Source: Paenibacillus taichungensis (GTDB lineage: Bacteria > Bacillota > Bacilli > Paenibacillales > Paenibacillaceae). From it: a DNA stretch of 64,000 nt. Shown here piece after piece: positions 17,104 to 25,015 of the stretch (position 1 is the stretch's first letter; each line of letters starts with the position of its first letter). The DNA lies in NCBI RefSeq assembly GCF_013359905.1, contig NZ_JABMCC010000115.1, forward strand, positions 372,001 through 436,000, written 5' to 3'. The translations under genes were made by a program, and so were the position numbers. Under the pieces are notes generated by a model that worked only from the letters and a program-made list of their open reading frames with translations, had not been told where the DNA came from and did not search any database.

Positions 17104-17120
17104 TTCATACTCGGTTCATA
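17104..17120 (+). promoter_or_regulatory. Direct-repeat regulatory site D
   Basis: TTCATACTCGGTTCATA keeps both hexamers and changes only the spacer relative to site C. It lies 87 bp upstream of the second serine-hydrolase gene. A TACATT hexamer lies 16 bp downstream, as at site C. Confidence 0.66.
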
Positions 17121-17207
17121 TAGATGTCACGAGCAGTACATTTATATTGGTTAAGCTTATTTTAGCACCAAAGCAAGATACTCTAATGAAGAGACTGACA
17201 GGAGAAG

Positions 17208-19337
17208 ATGCGGATGATACAACAAGAGAAAATGAACGTGGTCAAGAGAACAGTCAAAAAACGAACCTCAATTGCAGCTTTAACTCTAGTGTTAACCATG
17301 TTAGCCCCACTATCAACAATGGCCGCACCGGCTACCACGAATAACAACAGCACCCTAAAGTATGAGACAACGAAGAAAACCGTGATTGAAAAAGCCAAAT
17401 TGCTGACTGAGACTTACGGTACGACGAGTCTGCAATATGCGCTCATCGATGGTGGAGAGATTGTGGTGTCCGGTCAAACGGGCAAGAACGATATAAACGA
17501 CAAGGTACGTCTTACTTCGAACACGATCTATGGTATTGGTTCAACCAGCAAAATGATGCTTGCAGCCGCTGTAATGAAGCTGGTTGACGAAGGCAAGATC
17601 GATTTGGATGTGCCGGTTGTGAACTATATCCCCGATTTTAAAATGAAAGATAACCGATACAAACAGATCACACCCCGTATGTTGCTGAATCATTCTTCCG
17701 GTCTACTGGGCAGCTCATTCAGCAATGCCACCTTGTACGGAGATAATGACACGTATTCACATGATACGTTTCTGGAGCAATTGGCAGGTCAAAACCTGAA
17801 AGCAGAACCCGGCGCATACTCAGTCTACAGCAACGATGGTTTTACGTTAGCCGAGATTCTGGTCGAAAGAGTTAGCGGCTTCGATTATACCGCATTCATA
17901 CACAAGTTTTTCACGGAGCCTTTGGATATGAAACATACGAAAACACCACAGGATGTGGTTAACCCGGCAGAAATGGCGGCAATCTATTCCCCATTTTATG
18001 AGGGACAACTTCCAAAAGAGAATTATAATATCATTGCTACTGGAGGTCTGTATTCCACCGCTGAAGATCTAGTCAAATTTTCACAAATCTTCACGAGACA
18101 GGTCGAAGGCATTCTTTCCAGTAAGTCTGTAGAAGCTATGGCGCAAGAAGAGTATAAAAGAGGCATGTGGCCAGAGGATAGCGATACGCTTATGTCTTAC
18201 GGGTTAGGTTGGGATAGTGTGAACTTGTTCCCATTCAACGAATACGGCATTAAGGCCGTTATGAAAGGTGGAGATACGTTATCTTATCAGTCCTCATTAG
18301 TGGTACTCCCGGAATACAACATGGCTGCAGCCGTTATCTCCTCAGGCGGGTCAAGCTTAACCAATCATTTCATTGCCAATGAATTATTACTCAGCGCACT
18401 TGAGGAAAAGGGCGTTATTAAAGAACGGAAGCCGGAAAAAACATTTGGCGTACCCGTGAAGGCCGATATGCCTAAGGAAATCTCCAAGTTTGCAGGTATG
18501 TATGGTGGCAATAATTCTGTTACGAAGATCAACATCAATACGGCTGGACAAATGACGGTATCTTCACTTACAGCTCCGAGTAATCCGGCTCAAGAATACA
18601 CATATACAGCAGATGGTACTTTTGTTAACAACGAAGGTACAGATAAGTTGAAATTCGTTGTCGAGAAAAATGGGAATACCTACTTGTGGTCACGGTCTTA
18701 TATAACCGTTCCAGGACTCGGACAGCTGGCTTTCTCAGAATATAATGCGGAGAAGCTGGAAGCCAATAAATTATCAAAGGAGATTAACGCCGCATGGGCA
18801 AAGCGCGATGGTAAAAAATATTATCTGGTGAATGAGAAATACACATCAATGGTCTATCTCAATGCTTCATCGATCCTGCCTATTCATATGAATAAAGAGA
18901 ATCCAGGGTATATGTCCAATAATAAGATTATTGGAGCTAACGAAGCAGCCAATCCTTTGCAAATTCCGGGTACTGCCGGACGTGATACGATGGACATTCA
19001 TTTCTCCCAAAAGAACGGAGGAGAGTATCTTACAGCTTCGGGTTATGTATACGCCAGTGAGGAACTTGTAAAACCCATCTATCCGGGTAAACAATCCGCA
19101 ACAACCATTCAAGCAGATGGATATGCTAAATGGTTCTCTGTACCAGCGACTGCGAAAGGAAAAGTCATGACGGTGAAAATACCCGCAAATAGCGCCTTTG
19201 CCGTATACGACCAGACGGGAATTTGTATTAATTACACCGGGGTCAGCGGTAAGAATGAAGTTGTCTTACCAGAAAACGGTCGTATTGTATTTGCAGGTGA
19301 GGTTGGCTCCCGATTTGAAATTTCATTAAAGAAGTAA
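17208..19337 (+). CDS. Secreted beta-lactamase-fold serine hydrolase, paralogue 2
   Basis: A 709-residue close paralogue of 14905-16995. The signal peptide ends near residue 40 (TMAA). Catalytic motifs are S112-T-S-K115, a YSN motif and KGG, followed by the same ~300-residue C-terminal region. ATG 17208 lies 3 nt after AGGAG; an in-frame ATG at 17214 has better spacing. This repeats the arrangement seen in the hydrolase paralogues and the reverse-strand copy. It is controlled by direct-repeat site D and followed after 57 bp by an alpha/beta hydrolase, so the two are probably co-expressed. Several substitutions near the active site (VMKGGDTLSY against VTKGGDTISY) suggest divergence in specificity rather than loss of activity. 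Confidence 0.87.
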   Translation: MRMIQQEKMNVVKRTVKKRTSIAALTLVLTMLAPLSTMAAPATTNNNSTLKYETTKKTVIEKAKLLTETYGTTSLQYALIDGGEIVVSGQTGKNDINDKVRLTSNTIYGIGSTSKMMLAAAVMKLVDEGKIDLDVPVVNYIPDFKMKDNRYKQITPRMLLNHSSGLLGSSFSNATLYGDNDTYSHDTFLEQLAGQNLKAEPGAYSVYSNDGFTLAEILVERVSGFDYTAFIHKFFTEPLDMKHTKTPQDVVNPAEMAAIYSPFYEGQLPKENYNIIATGGLYSTAEDLVKFSQIFTRQVEGILSSKSVEAMAQEEYKRGMWPEDSDTLMSYGLGWDSVNLFPFNEYGIKAVMKGGDTLSYQSSLVVLPEYNMAAAVISSGGSSLTNHFIANELLLSALEEKGVIKERKPEKTFGVPVKADMPKEISKFAGMYGGNNSVTKININTAGQMTVSSLTAPSNPAQEYTYTADGTFVNNEGTDKLKFVVEKNGNTYLWSRSYITVPGLGQLAFSEYNAEKLEANKLSKEINAAWAKRDGKKYYLVNEKYTSMVYLNASSILPIHMNKENPGYMSNNKIIGANEAANPLQIPGTAGRDTMDIHFSQKNGGEYLTASGYVYASEELVKPIYPGKQSATTIQADGYAKWFSVPATAKGKVMTVKIPANSAFAVYDQTGICINYTGVSGKNEVVLPENGRIVFAGEVGSRFEISLKK

Positions 19338-19394
19338 AATGAATGGAGTTTCAAATGGCTGTACAATAAACGAACTCAACAGGAGAGAACCATC

Positions 19395-20336
19395 ATGATG
19401 AAAAAAATATTTATCATTTTGCTCAAAATATTCGGTGCCATAGTTATCGCTTTTGCATTATTTATTGCCACTGTTTTTATTGTAAATGTAATTAGCAACA
19501 AATCGGAGGAAGGGAAAATAAAAGCCTATGGTCAGTCCGTAGCGGTTGACGGGAAAAACATGAATGTGTTGATCAAAGGAAAAGGTGAAGAAACCGTGGT
19601 ATTGCTTCCGGGGTACGGAACACCTGCCCCAGCTCTCGATTTTAAACCGCTCATCGATGAGTTATCCCCATTTTACAAAGTCGTTGTCATTGAGCCTTTC
19701 GGATATGGATTAAGTGACATAACTGAAAAAGAGCGTACCACGGAAAATATGGTTAGTGAAATTCATGAAGCGTTACAGCAGCTTAATATTCATCGTTACA
19801 CGCTCATGGGTCACTCTATTTCAGGAATTTATGGACTGGACTATGTGAACAAATATGCAAACGAAGTAACTGCCTTCGTCGGGATTGAAAGCAGCGTTCC
19901 AACACAGGGAGGTAACGATGATCCATTTCCAACCGAAACGTACAAACTGCTTAAAAAATCAGGATTCTACCGATTGTTAATGAAACTGGCCCCTGATCAA
20001 CTGATTGCACCCGATGTTGATGATGAAACCAGAGAACAGATTAGAATGCTCTCACTCAAAAATACGTTTAATCCGAATAATTTAAATGAAGGCGAAAATT
20101 TTGGTCCCAATTTCAAAGCTGCTGAAAACTTGAGCTTCCCTAGAGATCTGCCTGTCATTTTCTTTTTACAAGCGAATGATACCGAAACGGAAGGTTGGAT
20201 ACCTTTGCATGAAGAGCAAGTCAAAAATTCAGTACATGGTAAAGTGATGACATTCGAAGGTGGACATTATTTACACCATACCCGGTCCAAAGAAATAACC
20301 GAAAACTTCAGGAAGTTTATGAACGAAGTAAAATAA
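19395..20336 (+). CDS. Membrane-anchored alpha/beta hydrolase, paralogue 3
   Basis: A 313-residue third copy. It lacks most of the basic N-terminal tail of copies 1 and 2 and begins almost at the membrane helix (about 5-28). The extracytoplasmic domain has LLPGYGT, elbow GHSISG with S141 and C-terminal GGHYLHHT. ATG 19395 follows AGGAG by 9 nt; ATG 19398 is a near alternative. Unlike copies 1 and 2 it has no direct-repeat promoter of its own and sits 57 bp behind the serine hydrolase. Each transcription unit can thus pair a membrane hydrolase with a secreted serine hydrolase. A strong terminator follows. Confidence 0.86.
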   Translation: MMKKIFIILLKIFGAIVIAFALFIATVFIVNVISNKSEEGKIKAYGQSVAVDGKNMNVLIKGKGEETVVLLPGYGTPAPALDFKPLIDELSPFYKVVVIEPFGYGLSDITEKERTTENMVSEIHEALQQLNIHRYTLMGHSISGIYGLDYVNKYANEVTAFVGIESSVPTQGGNDDPFPTETYKLLKKSGFYRLLMKLAPDQLIAPDVDDETREQIRMLSLKNTFNPNNLNEGENFGPNFKAAENLSFPRDLPVIFFLQANDTETEGWIPLHEEQVKNSVHGKVMTFEGGHYLHHTRSKEITENFRKFMNEVK

Positions 20337-20385
20337 ACTTAGAATAAACGTAGTACCTTTCAGAATTGATTTCAGAAAGAATGAA

Positions 20386-20428
20386 ACGCCCGTTCCCCAG
20401 TAGAACACCGGGGAACGGGCGTATTTTC
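20386..20428 (+). terminator. Terminator between convergent hydrolase genes
   Basis: A 13-bp stem, ACGCCCGTTCCCC with GGGGAACGGGCGT, has an 11-nt loop. It is followed by ATTTT on the plus strand. Confidence 0.88.
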
Positions 20429-20439
20429 CATGCTCATTA

Positions 20440-22539
20440 TTATTGATTTGTTAACGAAATTTCGAACCTTGAACCAGCTTCACCAGCAAATACAATCGTA
20501 CCGTTTTCAGGTAAGGTAACTTCATTCTCGCCACTAACTACGGTATGATTCGTACTGATACCTGTCTGGTCATATACAGTGAAAGCGCCTTTCGAAGGCA
20601 TCTTCACTGTCATCACTTTACCTGCGGCTGCTGCCGGTATCGAGTACCATGTCGCATAACCGTTTGTTTGAATCGTTGTCTTCGATTGTTTCCCTGAATA
20701 GAGTGGTCTCACAAGTTCTTGACTGACGTAGACCTTTCCTCCTGCTGAGACGTATTCCACGCCGTCTTTCTCAAAGAACTTATACTCCATCGTATCACGC
20801 CCAGCCAAGCCTGGAATTTGCAGTTGGTTCACAGCCGAATTTGCATCAATAATTTTATTGGTATACACATACCCTGGTGCTTCATCGAACATATGAATAG
20901 GGATAATCGGCGTTGCACTGTCATATACCGTTGAGGTGTATTTTTCATTCACCAGGTAATAAATGTTGCCTTCACGCTTCTGCCAAGCGGCTGTTACATC
21001 TTCGGGTAATGTATTGGTTTCGAGCTTTTCTGCCTTGTATTCCGAGGAGGCGATCTGTCCAAGCCCTGGCACAGACTGATACGAACGGGACCACAAGTAT
21101 GTATTCCCGTTATCTCCTTGGGCGAATTTCAACTTTTCTGTACCTTGCTCGTTCACGAAAGAGCCATCTTCAGTATACGTATACTTTTGTTCGGTACTGT
21201 TCGGCGACAATAGCTGGGACATCGTCAGCTGTCCTTCATCATTCACTTCCAACTTCAATAACGAGCTGCCAACAGCCCCATAAATGCCAGCATACTGCGT
21301 TAGTTCCTTCGGCATGGTTGTTTTTACAGGGGCGCCAAATGATTTTTCCGGCTTCCGTCCTTCAATAATATCCTTTTCCTCAAGTGCGCTAAGCAACAGT
21401 TCGCTCGCAATCAATTGGTCGGTCGTGCTTGACCCACCTGAGGAAGTAACGGCTGCAGCCATATTGTATTCCGGAAGCACAATTAATGACGAATGATAGG
21501 CAATCGTATTCCCGCCTTTGGTAACTGCCTTGATGCCGTATTCGCTAAATGGGAACAAGTTCACACTATCCCAACCTAACCCGTACGAAATAGATGAATC
21601 GCTGTCCTCTGGCCACAGGCCACTTTTGTATTCTTCCTGCGTCATGGCTTCTGCTGACTCACTGGAAAGAATACCTGTGACCTCTCCCGTAAAGATTTGC
21701 GAAAATTTGACCAGGTCTTCTGCAGTAGAGTAAATGCCTCCAGAGCCAATCATATTCGTGTTCTCTAGTGGAAGTTGTTCCTTATTCAGCTGCGAATAAG
21801 TTACCGCCATTTGGTCAGGATCAACCAGATCCTGCGGTGTTTTGGTATGGCTCATACCCAAGGGTTCGGTGAAATTCTGTTGGATGAAATGGCTAAAGCT
21901 CATGCCACTAACCTTTTCGACCAGAATTTCAGCTAACGTAAAGCTATCGTTACTATACACCGAGTAGGCTCCCGGATCTGCCTTCAAATTTTGCTCGGCC
22001 AATTGATCCAAAAATGTATCATGTGCATAGGTATCATTGTCCCCATACAGTATGGCACTACCGCTTGAGGTTCCAAGAATCCCGGATGAATGATTCAGCA
22101 ACATACGAGGTGTGATCTGTTTGTAACGGTTATCTTTCATATTAAAGTCAGGGATATAGTTCACAACCGGCACATCCAGATCGATCTTGTCTTCGTCAAC
22201 CAGCTTCATCACAGCGCCTGTGAGCACCATTTTACTGGTTGAACCGATGCCGTACATTGTATTAGAAGAAAGGGGGATACGGCCCTCTGGGTCGTTTTTG
22301 CCTACCTGTCCGGAGATCACGATCTCTCCCTCATCCATGAGTGCGTACTGCACACTTGTTGTACCATATGTTTCGGTAAGGAGCTTGGCCTTCTCCATCA
22401 CCGCTTTTTGGGTCATATCATACGTAAGGTTACTACTGTTACTGGTTGCCGGTGTGGCGAGAGCAGTCATTGGGGCTAACATGGTTAACACCAGGGTTAC
22501 GGCGGCGAATGAAGTTCGTTTTTTCAGTGTCAATCTCAT
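20440..22539 (-). CDS. Secreted beta-lactamase-fold serine hydrolase, paralogue 3
   Basis: A 699-residue protein on the reverse strand, the third copy of this family. The signal peptide is residues 1-28 (TALA). Motifs are S100-T-S-K103, YSN and KGG, then the shared C-terminal region. The frame stays open for 116 more codons upstream. ATG 22539 is chosen because AGGAG lies 3 nt before it in the same leader pattern as the other copies, because the signal peptide begins there, and because the extension would run antisense through another gene. TTG 22533 has better spacing. The upstream direct repeat (site E) faces this gene. Confidence 0.88.
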   Translation of the reverse strand: MRLTLKKRTSFAAVTLVLTMLAPMTALATPATSNSSNLTYDMTQKAVMEKAKLLTETYGTTSVQYALMDEGEIVISGQVGKNDPEGRIPLSSNTMYGIGSTSKMVLTGAVMKLVDEDKIDLDVPVVNYIPDFNMKDNRYKQITPRMLLNHSSGILGTSSGSAILYGDNDTYAHDTFLDQLAEQNLKADPGAYSVYSNDSFTLAEILVEKVSGMSFSHFIQQNFTEPLGMSHTKTPQDLVDPDQMAVTYSQLNKEQLPLENTNMIGSGGIYSTAEDLVKFSQIFTGEVTGILSSESAEAMTQEEYKSGLWPEDSDSSISYGLGWDSVNLFPFSEYGIKAVTKGGNTIAYHSSLIVLPEYNMAAAVTSSGGSSTTDQLIASELLLSALEEKDIIEGRKPEKSFGAPVKTTMPKELTQYAGIYGAVGSSLLKLEVNDEGQLTMSQLLSPNSTEQKYTYTEDGSFVNEQGTEKLKFAQGDNGNTYLWSRSYQSVPGLGQIASSEYKAEKLETNTLPEDVTAAWQKREGNIYYLVNEKYTSTVYDSATPIIPIHMFDEAPGYVYTNKIIDANSAVNQLQIPGLAGRDTMEYKFFEKDGVEYVSAGGKVYVSQELVRPLYSGKQSKTTIQTNGYATWYSIPAAAAGKVMTVKMPSKGAFTVYDQTGISTNHTVVSGENEVTLPENGTIVFAGEAGSRFEISLTNQ

Positions 22540-22605
22540 CTTCTCCTGTCTTATCTGTGGATTGGGGATCTCTGTGGTGGTACGTAAGCTAGTGTACTCT
22601 AGGAC

Positions 22606-22622
22606 GGTGAACTGAATATGAA
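22606..22622 (-). promoter_or_regulatory. Direct-repeat regulatory site E (reverse strand)
   Basis: On the minus strand it reads TTCATATTCAGTTCACC: the first hexamer and the spacer are identical to site A, and the second hexamer keeps TTCA. It lies 66 bp before the reverse-strand serine hydrolase. A TACACT hexamer lies 9 bp downstream of the repeat. Confidence 0.6.
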
Positions 22623-22652
22623 TTGGCCCAGAATAAAATGGAAAAATACGGG

Positions 22653-22681
22653 TTGACAGAAAAATCCCTTGCGTATACAAT
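22653..22681 (+). promoter_or_regulatory. SigA promoter for the small RG-rich gene and ABC exporter
   Basis: TTGACA (22653-22658), 17 bp, TACAAT (22676-22681). The -10 is overlapped by the first GTATAC palindrome, so the promoter should be repressible. Confidence 0.75.
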
Positions 22682-22715
22682 CGTATACATAAACAATTCG
22701 TATACAAATGTATAC
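22673..22715 (+). promoter_or_regulatory. Operator with four GTATAC palindromes
   Basis: GTATAC occurs at 22673, 22683, 22700 and 22710, that is two pairs each spaced 10 bp, with the pairs 27 bp apart. The second pair, with flanks, is an almost perfect 20-bp palindrome, TCGTATACAAATGTATACGA. The first pair covers the -10. This is the layout of a dimeric or tetrameric repressor site. No obvious regulator gene for it is present nearby. Confidence 0.65.
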
Positions 22716-22736
22716 GAAAATGGAGGTGCTTCACAA

Positions 22737-23105
22737 ATGAGAGAAAGACATATAAATGTGAACGAACAACCTGATCGCCATGGAGAGCGGTCCAGACGCG
22801 GTCGTGGGGAAGATGAGCAACAAGGTGAACGTTCAAGACGTGGGAGAGGGCATGGAGAACATCACGGAAAACGGGGTAATGGGGCACAAACGTTTCGTCG
22901 TGGAAGAATTCTAGTCTTTTTGGAACAAATGCAGAATCGAAGAGCTACGTTGGCTAGACAGCTTGGTCAGGAGGAGTTCCGTAATATACATCAGATGATC
23001 AGTGGTGAGTTGAAAGCGATTGATCAGGTCATTGATGAATACATCCAACTTTTTGAATTACAAAATGAAGAAGAAAGCCCTAATCAGGATCTGGAGAGTG
23101 AATAA
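22737..23105 (+). CDS. Small Arg/Gly/His-rich protein with C-terminal helical domain, function unknown
   Basis: A 122-residue protein I do not recognise. Residues 1-55 are low-complexity and strongly charged, with repeats of the type GERSRRGRG (twice) and HGEHHGKRG. Residues about 58-110 look like two amphipathic helices (ILVFLEQMQNRRATLARQL, then ELKAIDQVIDEYIQLFEL), and the tail is acidic. There is no signal peptide or membrane segment. ATG 22737 follows GGAGG (22722-22726) at 10 nt; the frame extends upstream into the promoter but without a usable start. It ends two bases before the ABC exporter start, so the pair is one operon. It could be a regulatory subunit or a DNA/RNA-binding repressor of the operon; this is a guess. 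Confidence 0.7.
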   Translation: MRERHINVNEQPDRHGERSRRGRGEDEQQGERSRRGRGHGEHHGKRGNGAQTFRRGRILVFLEQMQNRRATLARQLGQEEFRNIHQMISGELKAIDQVIDEYIQLFELQNEEESPNQDLESE

Positions 23106-23107
23106 GA

Positions 23108-24826
23108 ATGGTTCGTCGTTTTTTCTCGTATTATCGTCCTTACAAAAAACTGTTTTTAATTGATTTTGGTTGTGCCGTAATAGCTGGTTTACTAGAGCTG
23201 GCATTTCCACTTGCTGTAAGCAAGTTCATTAATGAGTTGCTGCCTGGTCAAGATTGGCCACTCATTATCCTCGCATGTATTGTATTGCTGTCGATCTATG
23301 CGCTGAATACCGTCTTGAATTATGTCGTGACCTACTGGGGACATATGCTTGGCATTAACATTGAGACCAACATGCGTTCGAAGATGTTTGCTCATTTGCA
23401 AAAGTTATCCTTCCGGTTTTTCGATAATCGTAAAACGGGTCATCTGATCGGTCATCTTACGAATGACCTTAACGATATTGGCGAGGTGGCTCACCATGGA
23501 CCAGAGGATGTTTTCATCGCAGTGATGACATTAATCGGATCTTTCTGGCTCATGGCGAACATTAATTTAGAGCTTGCACTGATCACCTTTGTCATTATTC
23601 CTATCATGGCCTGGGTCATTATCGTGTTCGGTGGGCGTATGACGAAGACCTATCGGCGCCTCTTCGGCGATGTGGGGAATTTCAATTCCCGTATTGAAGA
23701 CAACGTAGGCGGAATTCGTGTCGTTCAATCATTCGCTAACGAAGAGCATGAGAAAAAACTATTTTCCGTAGACAACGAGAACTTCCGTAAAACAAAGCTG
23801 CTTGCTTACAAAACGATGGCGAAGAGTATATCGGTCAGCTACATGATGATGCGTCTGGTTACTGTGTTCGTTATGATTAGCGGTGCCTGGTTCTTTATCG
23901 ATGGCAGAATTGATATGGGTGATTTCATGGCATTCCTGTTGTTATCCAACATCTTCTTCCGTCCGATTGAGAAAATTAACGCCGTAATCGAAAGTTATCC
24001 TAAGGGCATTGCAGGATTCAAGCGTTATCTGGAAATCATTGATACTGAGCCGGAAATCGCCGATGCGAAAAATGCCGTTGAGCTAAAAAGCGTCCGTGGA
24101 GATATTCGCTTCGAAAATGTCTCATTCGGTTATGAGGAAAATCGACGTATTCTGAATAATATCAGTTTGTCCATCAATCCAGGGGAAACCGTTGCATTTG
24201 TGGGTCCTTCGGGTGCAGGTAAAACGACCATTTGCAGTCTGCTTCCACGATTCTATGAAGTAGAGGAAGGTCGGATCACCGTTGATGGAGTTGATATTCG
24301 TGAGGTTCAGCTGGAATCATTGCGCAGACATATCGGTATTGTTCAACAGGATGTATTTCTTTTCTCAGGCACAATTAAGGAAAATATCGCTTATGGCGAT
24401 TTAACGGCTACAGACGAACAAATCTGGGATGCAGCCCGTCGTGCCTCTTTGGAAGAGTTGCTTCTTACTTTGCCAGAAGGGATTGATACGATCATTGGTG
24501 AACGTGGTGTCAAACTTTCCGGAGGTCAAAAACAGCGTTTGTCCATTGCTCGTATGTTCCTGAAAAATCCACCGATTCTCATCCTGGACGAAGCAACGTC
24601 CGCTCTGGATACCGAAACTGAAGCATTAATCCAGAAGTCCTTGGCGGAACTGTCAGTGGGTAGAACAACACTTGTTATTGCACACCGACTGACAACCATC
24701 AAGAATGCAGATCGCATCCTTGTAGTCAACGCGGATGGCATCGCTGAGCAGGGGAACCATGAGGAACTGGTCGCTGCCGGAGGCATATACAGCAGACTTC
24801 ATCAGGTGCAATACAGCCATTCCTAA
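23108..24826 (+). CDS. ABC exporter, fused membrane and ATPase domains
   Basis: A 572-residue half-transporter of the MsbA/LmrA type. Six membrane helices lie between about residues 15 and 300. The nucleotide-binding domain (about 335-570) has Walker A GPSGAGKTT, Q-loop QQDVFLFSGT, signature LSGGQKQR, Walker B ILILDEATSALD and H-loop AHRLTT. It should act as a homodimer exporting lipids, peptides or drugs from the inner membrane. It starts two bases after the stop of the small RG-rich gene, with GGAG in that gene's end as Shine-Dalgarno. Expression probably depends on the GTATAC operator. A strong terminator follows. Substrate unknown. Confidence 0.94.
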   Translation: MVRRFFSYYRPYKKLFLIDFGCAVIAGLLELAFPLAVSKFINELLPGQDWPLIILACIVLLSIYALNTVLNYVVTYWGHMLGINIETNMRSKMFAHLQKLSFRFFDNRKTGHLIGHLTNDLNDIGEVAHHGPEDVFIAVMTLIGSFWLMANINLELALITFVIIPIMAWVIIVFGGRMTKTYRRLFGDVGNFNSRIEDNVGGIRVVQSFANEEHEKKLFSVDNENFRKTKLLAYKTMAKSISVSYMMMRLVTVFVMISGAWFFIDGRIDMGDFMAFLLLSNIFFRPIEKINAVIESYPKGIAGFKRYLEIIDTEPEIADAKNAVELKSVRGDIRFENVSFGYEENRRILNNISLSINPGETVAFVGPSGAGKTTICSLLPRFYEVEEGRITVDGVDIREVQLESLRRHIGIVQQDVFLFSGTIKENIAYGDLTATDEQIWDAARRASLEELLLTLPEGIDTIIGERGVKLSGGQKQRLSIARMFLKNPPILILDEATSALDTETEALIQKSLAELSVGRTTLVIAHRLTTIKNADRILVVNADGIAEQGNHEELVAAGGIYSRLHQVQYSHS

Positions 24827-24831
24827 TAGCC

Positions 24832-24868
24832 AAAAAACAAACCGTGCATTTGCTCGGTTTGTTTTTTT
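24832..24868 (+). terminator. Terminator after the ABC exporter
   Basis: Stem AAAAAACAAACCG with CGGTTTGTTTTTTT, 10-nt loop. A and T runs on both sides make it potentially bidirectional. Confidence 0.9.
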
Positions 24869-24921
24869 GTTTTTCAATAAAGTGGCATTCATTTGAACTA
24901 TAAAGCTCATCGATATTATAT

Positions 24922-24974
24922 TGTTGACAACGTCCACTAAACTGATTAATATAATGTTGACAATGTCCACTAAA
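24922..24974 (+). promoter_or_regulatory. Duplicated 20-bp operator candidate of the MarR operon
   Basis: TGTTGACAACGTCCACTAAA (24922-24941) recurs with one change, C to T, at 24955-24974. The shift is exactly 33 bp, about three helical turns. Each copy contains TTGACA; the first could serve as -35 with TTAATA 16 bp downstream. TTGTTGACAA in the first copy is a near palindrome of the kind bound by MarR dimers. Autorepression is the likely role. Confidence 0.65.
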
Positions 24975-25015
24975 AGGGAGGGTTTCACATCGACTCTCAG
25001 CAAATAAATGCAGAT

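Noticed and set aside
17081..17344. 87-codon frame overlapping the second serine hydrolase start
   Set aside because: It covers the direct-repeat promoter and leader, has no Shine-Dalgarno, and continues in the wrong frame of a real gene.
22540..22887. 116-codon N-terminal extension of the reverse-strand serine hydrolase frame
   Set aside because: It runs antisense through the promoter and start of the small RG-rich gene. The Shine-Dalgarno and the signal peptide begin at 22539, as in the two paralogues.
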